Shown here piece by piece: positions 23,163 to 36,000 of a stretch of 64,000 bases of DNA. Source of the stretch: Oidiodendron maius Zn (taxonomy: Eukaryota; Ascomycota; Leotiomycetes; Myxotrichaceae); assembly GCA_000827325.1 (NCBI GenBank), contig KN832889.1, positions 719,389 through 783,388 on the forward strand, written 5' to 3'. Made by a program: the position numbers and the translations under genes. How positions within the stretch are numbered: the first letter of the stretch is position 1; every line of letters starts with the position of its first letter. The notes under the pieces are model-generated. The model worked only from the letters and a program-made list of their open reading frames with translations. It searched no databases and was not told the DNA's origin.

Positions 23163-25572
23163 CTTTGTAAGCTCAATTTCAGCAAAGAAGACTCAATGCA
23201 CCTGGCTGGCTGAACAATTTCTACCGAGACTGTAAATGTGCCTTTATACGCGTCGCCGTCGTGCGGTCGTCAGACCTTCTACGCTGTAGGACCTACTACG
23301 CCGCATGACCACCGTTCATCTTGCCACACCGTTCATTAGTTTGACAGGGGACAAAAGAAATAGGTTGGTTTGGTGGCTAGGAATGTAAGAGGGCACTAAA
23401 ACTGTTTGAAACGATATTTGGTTGGTTGCGGAGGAAATGAAAGTTACAAAATTGTAATACATCTTGATCACCTTTGTAATATGACTCCTCTTCCAAGCCT
23501 TTGTAACGTTACTACTGCTCCCATGTTCCTGGAACCTTACACAAATTTTCTAACGGCCTCGTTGAGGAATATCTCAACATTGAAACTACTTTCAACGAGC
23601 CAGCGCCGTCAATATTTCTGTCGGATTAAAAGCCCGGCAAGCTTTCCAAATCAGCGTCTTAGTTGCCGCAGTTCTTCTACTTTTCCTGTCCCTGGCTTTA
23701 GCAATGCCACATCTATCTGATTTCAAAACTCACGCAACTACAGAGTACATTGATAAAAACGGGGAGCTCGAGGCTCCCGATTCACAATCCCAGCCCCAGC
23801 ATCACCCCATGCAGCATAAGGTTAATTGGCGTTAAATAATTGGTTAGCCGCACCCAGTTTGGTGCCACACCAAGCTGATGCCATCCGTTCCGTGCCAAAG
23901 CTGAAGCTAGCCCGTAGTGCTGCTCTTTACACCATGGCCTACACCTAGAAGCCTACAGCACTGCATTGTGTAATTAGACCGCGGCTAATGGGCCACAATT
24001 GAAGGGCCGCAATCCATTTTCACATACATTATTCTCTTCTTCAGAGCCAAGGCTACATTAGCAGGGAAGTGACTCAGTAAAAGCAGCTAAAAGCATAGTT
24101 CCTTTGAATTTTCTATAAGTCTGTCTACTGACTACTTAGAACACTTATTACTCAAAATACGTATTACTTACAACGCTTTATTATAAGATTATAGAAGGCT
24201 AAGGGCTTTTCGAGAGGCAAGTATATTATAATCTACTAGAATTATGTATTTAGTTTTAGAATTTAGATACTTTTATTGATATATAAAATATGTTGACCAG
24301 ATCCTACAGCTTCACGTACATATTACACGTGCGATACGGTTGCCTACTGCCAACTGATGCCTATATAGTAACTAGGTAAGAGCCTACTTAGTGACTCAAT
24401 TGAGTGCGTGGTATTGCCATGATATATAATAGAGATGTTTTTATATATCTTCGTGCCCTCTGTTAAGTCAATCTCTGGGCACCGGCGTAAATAAAAATAA
24501 AAATGGAAAGTATTTTTGAAGTAAAACGTATAAAATAATTTTGGTTTAATTATAATATGCATAATAACTATTCAACAGATAGAAGGCTATAACTAAACCT
24601 ATTATATACCCCCCTCTTCTCATGGGCTGTGCTCAAAAGTCGAAAACCCTGCCCATAGGCGCTATTGCGCAGCCTAACCCCACTAGCTCGCCGCAGACAA
24701 GAGGATACATATAGAAAACCAAAATCGGACCATCCAAAAAGCTTGTTCTTGCCTTGTGTGACACGAGCTGATCAATAGATGGCGTATGATGTCAACTGCT
24801 GAAGCTTGGGCCGAGAAAGTTAGCTGATGGGTGCAATGGAAAGTGGCGTATGGTAACGTCTAACTTCCAGCTCCTCATGAGACTTCAATTTAGTCTTGGG
24901 GCTGACATGGGCTACAGCATCTCTCAGCTCGCGCACCAATGAAGTTCGGATGCTTTGATGTCAGCAATTGGTTGATGCCCCGCCTTCACGAGCGGCGATG
25001 ACAAACAATTCGGGAAATAAAGTTCTGAGCTTATTCCGGCTAACCTCAAAACAACGACCTCGAAATCCCTGAGATATAACTCAACCTCTAAACGTGGAAC
25101 TGTCTAGAAAAGGGGTCCATGTGGCGAGAAAAGCCTCCTCAAACAATAATCCAAGGCATTCGGGGGACCAGCATTCAGCTACTATACCTCCAAGCCTTCG
25201 TCCGTAAATCGTCAATGAACCGTCGCTGGCCGCTCGTACAATATATCGTTTATTACTCCAATATGACATTAAGCCCCCGTCCCCCTCCAGTTCGGCCCTG
25301 CAGCTCAAGTCCGCCTACCCGCCATGCATGCAATAATCTAGCATCTCTAATCTTACTTCGTAGCTGAAGCCCACACTCGGAGTCTTCCTGTTCAAATGAA
25401 AGCTGGCTGGCTGGCTTCTGGTACTCTACCATTAACTACTTTGATTTGACGATTTACTCTATTGCTTTCTGCAACTTCCGCGTGGTGTAGTATTCAGCTG
25501 CTCTGTATGCCTCAAAGTCCATCCCCCCGTCCTGTGAGACATAGCTTACTAATAAATTTATTGTAAAAGTGT
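23163..25572. other. Gene-free interval
   Basis: No convincing genes. The frames at 23406-23720 and 25081-25367 lack resemblance to known proteins. The section 24060-24600 is strongly AT-rich. Confidence 0.45.
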
Positions 25573-25770
25573 CCCTTCGTCCGGCAGGAACTAGCCACGC
25601 TAGTAGGGTTTACGAGAATTATCAGCTCTAGTTTGCTGCAACATAATATACATAATATTATATAGAATTTGCCCTTATTCAGTCAATTATGCAAAGAGTA
25701 AACGATAAAATGAGAGGTATTATTGGACGAAATATCCCTGCTGGCATGGCTATTCCTGCCGGACGAGGGG
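25573..25770. mobile_element. MITE copy 1 (about 198 bp) with terminal inverted repeats
   Basis: The left end CCCTTCGTCCGGCAGGAA, continuing CTAGCCACGC, is an inverted, near-identical copy of the right end (complement CCCCTCGTCCGGCAGGAA, continuing TAGCCATGCC). The interior is AT-rich and non-coding. No clear target-site duplication was seen. The right half shares GTATTATTGGAC with copies 2 and 3. Confidence 0.7.
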
Positions 25771-25970
25771 CTACATAATTTTACGTACAGTTCTATATAC
25801 CGTGCCCTCTAAGCGACCTCCCCTGTCCTTCCCCCCAAGCTCAGCCCTTCAGCTCAAGCCACCTCCGACGAAAACCCCTACGCCACATCGCTATGACCTC
25901 CAAAACAGTGTATCGCGCAGGTGCGAACTCCAACCCAGTCTTGGCTAGCTTTCCTTCCTATGATCATGCT

Positions 25971-26185
25971 ATCCTCTCGTCCGTCGTCGCTTGCCACAAC
26001 TAGCAGGGGCAAGCGGTCCAATAGTACATCTCATTTAGCCGTTGATGATCTTCATAAGAGTTATGAATTGACTGAATAAGGTAAAGCAAAGCATAATATT
26101 ATGCATTTCTTCTCATAAGCAAATGAGAGGAGCGTATTCAGATAACCTCCTGCCAGTTGTGGCAAGCGACGACGGACGAGGGGAT
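25971..26185. mobile_element. MITE copy 2 (about 215 bp) with 37-bp terminal inverted repeats
   Basis: Bases 25971-26007 and the reverse complement of 26149-26185 match at about 35 of 37 positions (CGTCCGTCGTCGCTTGCCAC is shared exactly). The interior holds the family's GTCCAATAGTAC. Its right end lies about 170 bases before the ATG of the large gene at 26358, so it sits in or next to that promoter. Confidence 0.8.
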
Positions 26186-26357
26186 ACTCTTGGACTCTCA
26201 TAACTATATTATACCTCTCTTCTCTTTCAATTCTTCCAAAAAAATTTACAACCCTTCCTTCCTTCCTGCAACAGTCCAGTCAATTGCTGAATCCCGCAAA
26301 CCATTATCACAAATCATTAAGAACACCGACATCTTCTCCCCGAGCGAGGGCTATGAC

Positions 26358-29300
26358 ATGGTTGTTTGCGTGACAAAGGAAACGATCAACGGCCAGATAG
26401 ACATATTAGCCAATCCAGATGTTGGAATCATCAAAACATCGTCAGTCAATCATGCTCCGCCTTCCAGCAGCTGACTCTGATTATTTTCATATAGCATGAT
26501 ACTTGGTGTTGAGACTGACTCAACCGGAAACTACGTTGCCAAATTCTATGACGCTTGGAGCGACGTTCCACAAGATATCAAGGGCGTCCCGAAAGTCCCT
26601 GTGCTCAATGTTCAGTATCTTCCTCAGGTTGAAATCCTTGAATCAGGCACGCACGTCATCCTTGTTCTTGAACTCCAGTCTGGTTCCGCGTGGTTCTTTG
26701 ACCCTCTTACAGGCCAGTTGAAGAACTATGACGTGAAAGGCTGGACGTACGGCCTTACTGTGGAACTAGGATTTGTCCCCATCACCAAAGACAATCTTCA
26801 AAGCGGCTTGCCTGTTGATCCTACCGTCATACAGAAATTAGAGACTTTTAGTGACCAAAACTTCTCCATCGCCCAATTGTTTGCAGACTTGGTCAACGTC
26901 AACACCGCGAGCCCCGATGGAAGCTTAACATCTGTAGGTTCTGCCGGGGGTTCTGTGCTTACCTTGTTCAGTCTCTTTATGTCTTCCTTTTTCAATACCC
27001 TCAAAGCCCACCCGGACCAGAATCCGTATATCCTTGGCTATGCAGTCACAACACCCCCATCTGATCCTGATGAAGACAAGAATGTTCCGCCCAGCTTAAA
27101 GCCCATAGGTCAGACTTTCACTATATACAAGGATCCTACCAATGATGGGCTCAGCAATGTCAACTTCTGCCTAAACACCCTCGGTGGTCAAGGCGCAGGC
27201 GGATCTGGTAGCCACCCTTCACCTGGAAATTTCGATACCAATTGGATCATCCCGACAGAGCAATGCCAAGCAAAGATGATATATTCCACTTTTTGTCTAC
27301 TCGAAACCTTGATCTTACAACCGTTCTATGACAGTTACTCCCAAAATTGCCATAAGCAGATAGGTGGTTCTGGAATTAGTATACCATCTGACCCAACTTA
27401 CAAAAATGCTGTAGTCTCAACGGCGACTGGCTTGAAATGGACAATTGCTAACCAGGGAGGTGATGACACATACCAAAATTCATATGCGGTCGACTTTTCA
27501 ACCGACGGAACTTCTGTGACTCTGTCATTCAAAGGTTCTATCGCTGCCTACAAATCTGTTAGTGATTCTTATGGCATCTTTACAGCAACTGCATGGGCAT
27601 CGGGGTACTGTAACTGGGAATCCTCAGTGGTCATAACCACCAGTAAAGACGCTGCTGGGGAGCCCGTCCTAAACGTCACACCACCTGTGCCAAAAATTGA
27701 CAGCTCAGGCTCCGATTCAGGTGAGAACGACTACGCGAAAGCCTTATCCTGGATAGGAAATATTATCGGCAGTGTCCTGGATATTTTCAGCTTGGGTCTC
27801 GACAATGGTTTCTTCTCGAACTTGTTCCAGAATTTACTGGCGCCGTCCGTGTCAGGCTCTTTCAACCCAGTCGTAGCCTTAGGGAGTTTAGCTTCGGAAA
27901 TCAATGGAAGTTTTGTTTTACCTGCTGGTAATGAGTTCTTCTTTAAGGTATGATATGTATTTGTTATTAAATTATTGTGATTGCTCACTGACACGACGAG
28001 CAGAATCCTTCCGTTGATGCAGCTGGCAACTTTTCAATGGAGTTGACATACAAGACTCCAACGGGACTCGCCGCTAAGCGGCCCATCAACCACAGTGAGT
28101 TCGAATACAGTGAGAATCCTTTCTCACGCACTGTGAAGCGGATCAAATCTCCACTTCACAATACTTTGCCTCCGAAGCCTACTACACCTCTCAAATCCAT
28201 TGGACCAACAGCACCAAATCTATACGCCCAGCCTCTTGTTGATAAGTTCAAGTTCAATACTCTCGAGCCTGCCAACAGCACATGTGATGTTAGCATCTCC
28301 TGTGAACTGATGACAAACTCATTGCCGGGAATGCCAGGTTAGTTAGTAGATCTCTTCAAATCACGGCGCTCTGTGTTCTATTCGCTGACACGAGACAGTT
28401 GAGCCGACGAATCAGTTCTCCCTTGTTCAAGATACCAACGGGAATGCTTTAATCTTCGCACTCGGCTCTGACTCCCAGTTTAATATTCTCATAAGCCAAT
28501 CCGGTGTACATGGTACAGGCTTCAAGACTATCAACTTGGGATATGGCTTCAAATCATTCAAGAGAGCGGTTTGCTTCGGTGTATCCCAAGACGACGAAGG
28601 ATTAATCTCTGTCGCATTCACTCTGGTCGATGATAGCGATAACCAAGGCGTATTCTATGCCGCACGATTGTCCAATGATCTTTCAGTAACGGATTTCTCG
28701 CAAATGGCTACTATGGCGACCAAGGTCCAAGGCCTGGACCCCACCTTTGTTGTCGAGAATCTCATGGTCGGAACATCTGATGATGGCCAACGCCCACTTC
28801 TCCTGATCCAAGGGAAGGATAACCAAGATAGATCCTTTTATCAGCTACATTCATCCCAGTCTACCCCAAATAGGATTGAGTTCCCAGAAAATGTCGGTCC
28901 CGATGGACAAGGCTTGCTGAGTATAAAGATGGGCTACGCATTTGGTCAGAGGACCAATTATTTCCTATATGAGATTGGCCAGACTACCTCACTGGTTGGG
29001 ATAACCATCCCTGGTGGAAGCAGTAGTTCGAGCACATTTGACTACAGTCCTGGAAACAAAAGTCTACCAGCTGCGTTTCAGTCTCTTTCTTATAACAGCA
29101 TCACTACAGCAACATCACGCCCCGGTGTTAACGCAAGTTCCGACATTTTTATCACCGCTGAATCTGGCATCTATCGTATCCCAAATGCCAAAGCATCAGC
29201 TATGGAAGCTATCACTTACCAGATCAAAGATGGTCATGAGATCTTTATCGCAACAACCACTACGACGATTTCACTCTGGGTTGTCGCGAGCCCAAATGTG

Positions 29301-31990
29301 CTCTGGTATATCTACGGGACCAAGACACCGAACACCACAGCCGTCACATGGAGTGCTCCAATCCAATTTGCCACCGGTGTCATACATGTCGCTGGTATGC
29401 GGTCTCGTGTGACCAATGCCAACGAGATCTTCACTATAAATCAAGACATGTCCATCAGCCGATATTGGCAGGATCCCTTGACAACAAATTGGAACAGCAG
29501 GACTGAAAGTGTTCCGCAGAGTAACTATGTTCTCCAGTACAACTCTTTCACGTCCCAGATTCATATTGAACAAAACGGGTTGCCACTTGTTGGTGTCAAA
29601 TTAAATGTCTCTTCATCTGAGTGGCAATACTACGCGATCAATGGTCTCATCTACTCCCTTGATGCTGACACGACTGCCGAGTTAACCACCGATATACAAG
29701 GCAACGTCACCATGATCAGTACGGCAATTGATATCTCTCCAGCTACATTGCACGTCCAAAGCCCATTATTTAAGGAAACCCTCAATATTTATCCCAATGG
29801 CAAAGTCAATCACCATCTGCAGAAGATCACAGATGCATCTAGTCTTCAGTCAGCTCAGACACAGGATGGAAAGTCTGTAGTGGATCCTTCGGTGACAACA
29901 GATACTGTTGGCGCTGTGGCTTCCAACGTCGCCCAAGTGAATAATGTTGCAGCTCCGCAATATCCTCCAGCAGCGCAGGGGAATATTTTCACCGCAGTCG
30001 AAAAGCCAACCAGTTCCGGCGATAACAGCCATCTCAAACACTCCGCCACGCAGAAACTGAAGACGGATCATCTCAAGAATGGTGTTATTACTGGCTTGAT
30101 CGTTGTAAATGGTAAATGGCAACTTCACGCACCTGGACAGGCTGAGAGACTCCTCGAGACACACCAAAACTTGGGCAGTTTTGGGGACATTTTTGGCGAC
30201 GCTTGGCACTGGATCGAGAATTTCGCCGATACAGTGGTCTCTGGTATTGAAAATGGGGTTGTGGCGCTAAAGGATGGGACCTCCTTCTTGCTGCACAAGC
30301 TTGAGACAGGTCTTGAGTTTGTGCTTACTCTTGTAGACAGGACTATCCGAATCGCGCTTCAGACCCTTGGCGCTGTCTTCAAGGCTCTGAACTGGATCCT
30401 CAAGCTCGTCGGAATTGATTTGGGAGCGGTACGTTCGACTTCGGGTAAACTCTTTTCAACATGCTAATCGTTCAATTCAGATACTCGCCTGGCTGGGGCA
30501 TTTGCTTGGGCTAGATGACGTCTGGGCTACGCAGCAAATGATTGCTGGCATGACCAAAAGTACTCCTGTCCACCCTCATTGAATAACTCACAGCTAATGA
30601 TCCAAAAGACTTTCTCGATTTCGCAAACGCCAATAGTGTCAAATACATCCAGCTAGCCAGACAGTCCGCTCAAACATTCTTCACTAAAGCAGATATTAGC
30701 ATCAGAAACTCGATTCTACCAGCGAGCCTGCAAGACGACACCACAGTAGCAGCAACCACCTCAGCCGACCAAAGCTCTTCAGCCCCATCTGCAGCGACGT
30801 CACCACCAGCAAACTACGCTGCATATCATTTACAACATTCTATGGGATCCGGCAACGCATCTCAATCGAAGCGAACCGTCAAGTCCAGGAAAGCTATCAA
30901 CGGCAAAGTTCAGCTTGACGACCCCTTTTCTCAATTCTATGGAGACGTACTTGAGCCAGCGTTTAATATCATTGTCCAGAAGCTCGGCACAACCGCTGAA
31001 GATCTGATTAAGCTGGTCTCTGATATGAGCTTGGATGACCTGCGGACCTTGCTGGCGGACATTGTCGACGCACTCATTTCTGTCGTTGCAACGATTGTTG
31101 ATGGGCTTCTCAAGTTTTTGGAGGATATTATCTCAGACATCATTAGTCTCGTGGAGGAAGAAATTGAAATACCCATCATCGACGCGTTTTGGGATCTTCT
31201 CTGCGACTTGTACGGGTCAAGCGAACCATTCACCATCGTAAATGCTATCGCTCTGGTGGTTGCTATTCCATCGGTAGTTGCGATGAAGATCACTTCTGGG
31301 AGTACTCCGAATGACCTCAACAATGGCTATGATGACCCTTCATTTCCAGGACAGGTTCAGGCTTGGCTAAACCCGGCCAAAAGTCTCTCTGCTACCATAG
31401 CAATAAAATCCGAAAAGGCAGCCGCCACGGATGGCTTTGAGTGTCCACCAGCGCTGAAAAAGTTCTCGATAGCTGAAGGCGTTTTATCTCCAATCTCATC
31501 TATGATCAGCACGGTTAGTGACGCATGTGAAGCTAATGGATACGAGAACGGGGATCTGCAAAAGATTGGTACGGGTGCCGGCGTGGTAGCGGCTCTTCTG
31601 TCCTGGCCAGTACCGGACGACGACCAAGATTGGGGCATATATTCCGTTCGCTGGATTTCTTGGGCTATTGGCACGGCCGCGAGCGTGATACCTGAAATGC
31701 CTCATAAAGGAAAAGCGGTGGCAAATATTGTCCTGGCGGTGCTGGCCATCGTTGTAGATGTCGAAGAGAGCCAGGACACGCTTACTTGGACATCAGATAT
31801 GGGTGGTACTATATGCAGCTTTGTTGCAGAGGCTGGAGCTAACGATCCTGAGATATCTGTGCCTGCTTACGCTCTCAGTATTCTATCAGGAAGCTTGATA
31901 GCATTTGCGGATGCCATTGCAAAGTATGTCGAGTCTGCAGACAACCCTCGTCACAAGAGCTGGAAGTCAATCAAGGTTGGTGGTGTATAA
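26358..31990 (+). CDS. Very large multidomain protein of unknown function, 1786 aa, possibly TULIP/beta-propeller/helical
   Basis: Six exons (26358-26440, 26495-27947, 28004-28337, 28399-30428, 30481-30559, 30609-31990) joined across 49-61 bp GT-AG introns give one frame of 1787 codons. The fifth intron could end at 30593 instead. The N-terminus (MVVCVTKETINGQI; later NFSIAQLFADLVNVN) faintly resembles bacterial P47/TULIP-like proteins. The middle (about residues 640-1120) has repeated strands and Trp/Tyr-rich turns like a beta-propeller or lectin. An Ig-like stretch follows (NGLPLVGVKLNVSSSEWQYY). The C-terminal third has long amphipathic helices (WHWIENFADTVVSGIENG, LADIVDALISVVATIVDG) that could insert in membranes. 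No signal peptide. The ATG at 26358 is the only in-frame one, though coding-like codons precede it. It is convergent with the TcA gene. Function unknown; gene model confident. Confidence 0.8.
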
Positions 31991-33001
31991 TGTTGCGAGT
32001 TGAATGGGAACGAACGAAGTAACTTCTGTATTTGGCGCCAATTTTCCAATTTTACTAGGATATTGGCTTTTCAGACGAGCCAGCTGGGGTGCCGTCATGT
32101 GATCATCTTGGATCAGCACCCCATTCCAGTTAGGGTTATTGATACTGCCAGGGCTACCATCACTACCTCCATTTAGATATTGGGTAGACATGGCAGGGCT
32201 ACGAGACATACCCTATTCGGCTCGTCATCCTCGAGAATCACTGGACTGTCCACATATAGTTAGGAGGTTGTAAAAAAAATATAAAAAAAGGCCAAGCTTC
32301 TACCTCGAGTCCCCTTGCTATTGCCTAAATTATTCTGGAATTCCACTCGTGAGATCTTTCTTGCTCAAAACTCTTCAAGTGGCGGGAGGTTACTGTCTGC
32401 GTTACTGCCACCGTCTCAGGGGTCGCGACTTCGGCCTGCAATTTGCACAACATATTCTAGGAATATCTCTGCAGCACATAGCTTGAGCCCCGACTCTGTC
32501 ACTTTTGGGTTGAGTCAGAAATTTATAATCTCCTGAAAGCTGCCTCTAGGTCAGAGAACAGCCTCGCGAGACTAGTATTTACAGCATTTTGAAATAGGAT
32601 TGGTTATGTAGGTGAGTTTTCTTTTGTTCAAGTCATCGTCAATAGACAAAGCTTCGAACGTGTAATGATTTATGCAGATTCAGACTGTAGATATTCGGCT
32701 TGATGAGGATTGAACTAAGTCTATCAATCCTTAGCGGTGGGAATTATCTTTGTCGGGTATTATAGAAGATCATATAATTCGTGAGGGGTTAGCGAGAAGG
32801 CAGGAGACACCACGAGATACCGCATCTTCATCCTCCTGTATGTGACCACACGAGTGCTATGCTCCAGAATCCGACATACAAATCTACCAAAGCCCCCCAA
32901 AGCTAAGCTCTCCAAATCTCCGCAACGTCCCTTCCCTCCCCCCCCTCTCAAAACCCAAACGGAGGACAAGTACAAATCCCCCCCTCCTCCTCAAGATTCA
33001 A
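31991..33001. other. Convergent intergenic region between the large gene and tcA
   Basis: It should hold the 3' ends of both convergent transcripts. A minus-strand 80-codon frame (31967-32209) exists but has no recognisable features and overlaps the large gene's 3' end. A-rich AAAAAAAATATAAAAAAAGG lies at about 32271-32290. Confidence 0.5.
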
Positions 33002-36000
33002 TCATTTAAGTACATACCTAACCATCAACCACAACTCCCCAAACACCGCTGTCTGACTGCCAATACTAACCACCCAATCCCCCACCACCACAGTGGTCCC
33101 CTGCATCCCAACCCTCTGCATCCCCGCATCAATCGGCGCCTCATCCACAAACGAGTCCGTGCTCTGCACAAGCGCTATATCCGCTGCATGCAACGTCCCC
33201 GCGCTCAGCGAGTACAGCAGCGTAATGTCCGTGGCCACGACTTTGTAGCCGCGCGTCCAGATGGGGAAGCGCTCGGCTAGGCCGGTGAGCGTGAGTGTGC
33301 GTGGTGGGGGAGTTGTTCCCGCCGAGGGAGCGGGCGTGGGGGCGGCAGCGGCACGCCATGCGGCAGAGAAGTCATGCCGGATATCAAACACGGAAAACAA
33401 GCCCATGTCACTACTCACGTCCTGGACCTGTTTCAAAAAAGCCTGGACACTCCCCGTCGCCGCGGCCGCAAGCGCATCACCTCCATCGACGGCCGTGTAG
33501 CGCACCTGCATTACCACATCCGTAATCGACGCGTATTCAAACTGCGGCACGGGGGGCAGTTGTAGTTTCCACGAGCTGATTGCGCCGGCGCCTTCAAAGG
33601 GCACGTACCGCTCGTCCTTGAAGCTGAGTTCGAAGACGCCGGCGTCGTTTTGGCCCGTGGAGATGGCGACGGCGGTGAGTGGGATGTTGGCGGTGGAGAA
33701 ACGTGGGTCCGGGGTGTCGATTTTCGGTGCGTAGTCGGAGGGGGAGGTCGCTATTGCCGAAGTACGGTATTTATGTCCCGTGAGACGGAGGGTCGCGTTG
33801 ACGGAGGTGTATGGGCCGGTGAGGCAGGAGAAGGTTAGGGCGACGGATTTGATCTTGCGTTGGTAGTGGCCTGGAAAGTCCATGTCGAACAGCACTTCGG
33901 GCAGTGAGATGGTGCAGGTCCCTGTCTCACGCAGAGTCAAGAGCGCGAGTGGAGCGGTGAGGCGCAGGGAGATGAGTTTCTGAATCTCGAAATCCCAGCC
34001 ACGCGTCTCGTTATACGAAGCCTCCAAGGCTTTCAAGCCCGTGAAAAGATGCTCCCCAGCAAGGAGGCCGTCGTGACCTACGTCCCAGTAGCCGTACTGG
34101 ATGAACATGTTTGCCGCAACGCTCGGGTCGAGGTTCCGTTCGAACTGGTACACCATCTCGGCTTTCTTGGCCCACCCATATGCCAGGTCGTAGGTCTGGC
34201 GATAAAGCGTGCGGATGGAATCGGACATCCAGGCGTAGAGATCGGCATTCGAGTACTTATTTGCCAAAAAGTCAACCACGGCCTGCGAGTTGTCGATGGC
34301 GGCTTGCTGGTTTGTAATTTCCTGATTCGCCATGCTGATACGTACAGTTTGCGCTGCAATCTGCTTGTCGATGCTTACCAGCTCGTACCCCGCGCTGTTC
34401 GCTCCCAGAGAGTTTGAAATAGCGTTGCGCTTGAAGCCCGTAGTTCGCCCGGCATTTGTGGAGCCATGGTTTAGGTATTCGGCATAGACGCGCAGGCCGC
34501 GTGCTACAGCATTCATTGCCCTGGCCGCAAAGGGTGGTCCCCAGTTCTCAGAGGCGCCAACACCCCAAGGCTCTGCCGCGACGCGGAATTCCGGGAAGAT
34601 CTCGAAGATGCCGGCCAGAGTTTCGAGCGCCCCGGAGCCCAGGGAGATGTCTGCCGCGGTGTTGGACAAGCTGAGTTCCTGCTGCTCCGAGGGGATAAGT
34701 TTCAGGCCCGAATCGTCGGTCGGGATCTCAATGTTGTCATTCAGTTCGTTGAAGGACTGGTCGGGTTGCGGAATGGCGCTGAGATCCGTGCCGAGGAGTT
34801 GGAGGTGGTGTTTCATGCGGTATGCTGAGCCCGCGCGGTTTTGGGTCAAGACATCCAGAGAGGCCTGTGCCTCGGAGACTTGCAGCGTGCGGGTCATCAT
34901 GACGAGGTTCGCAATGGAGAGTTCATGAGACGCACGAAGCGTTTGGAGGGCCTCGCCGTCGCCCTTCTCCTTGGCGGACAGGAAGGCGCCGCCCAGGGAT
35001 TTGAGCTCACCGCACAGGTCGATTGCTTTGGCCAGCATATACGGGAACCTGTAATTCGGGAGCGTGGTGTTCAAGTCGTTGAGGACGCTAGCAAGACTAA
35101 GGCCCTGGGCAGCAGCTTCAACGAGAAGGAGCGGGTCGATGGGCGGTTCGTACAGCGGCAGTATGCGGAACACGCCGTTAATGTCTTCACAGTGGCGCAC
35201 CTTGTAGAGACGGTCATCGATGGTGTCTCTTAGGGCCATCAACTGTGCGTTACTGGGCACGCAGAAATACAGCTCGGTCGCGAAGCCCCAGATATTTGCA
35301 GCTCCAGTGACGCCGTTGCTGGAGCCGTAGGGGAACTGGATCTGGTTGCTGAATGGGAACTGTAATTCTAGCTGCACCATTGCGTTACCAAAGGCATCCC
35401 ACTTGTCGACCAGCGAGTTGTAAGTCTGCGGTTCCTTCTTGCCGCGCTTGGGTATCTTCTGGGCGCGCGGGCCGTAGATGTGGCTGGCGAGAATGTAGCA
35501 TTGCAGGGCGAGCGGTAGAGTTTCCAGCGTGTTCTGCGTGAAGTAGTAGTCTCCGTACGCGATCAGTACCTGGATGTACTTCATCGCCACGTACTTCATA
35601 TACGCGACCGGTCGAGATCGAGCCACTGAGTGCGGCAAGAATGGACTGTCTCGCCACTCGTTGATGTAGAACTGTGTATCTGGCTGGTTCGGCTGCAAGC
35701 TCTCAAACATCTGGGTAAGACTCTGGGTAGCATCGATATTTTGAAAGGCCACCCAGTTCCAAAACCTCTTCGGATCAGTCCCCTGTGCGAGCGGATCAAA
35801 GACATAGCTCAACACCTGAAGTGCCAGATCAAACTGCTGCGTATTCAACAGATTGTCCACCAACGCCATTGGGATATGGAAGCCCACCTCCCATGCATAA
35901 ATCGCATTGGGCCGACACTTTTCATTGTACGTCCCCGTCGTGGGATCCTTGCCGAGGAAATCATCCAGTCCCGTCACCTTCTGCAGCGCGCTGTACAGAT

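Noticed and set aside
25081-25367. Overlapping 75- and 82-codon frames on opposite strands
   Set aside because: No similarity, no signals, and they lie just before the MITE cluster.
31967-32209. Minus-strand 80-codon frame between the large gene and tcA
   Set aside because: It starts at an ATG but overlaps the 3' end of the large gene, has no recognisable feature and lies in low-complexity sequence; probably chance.
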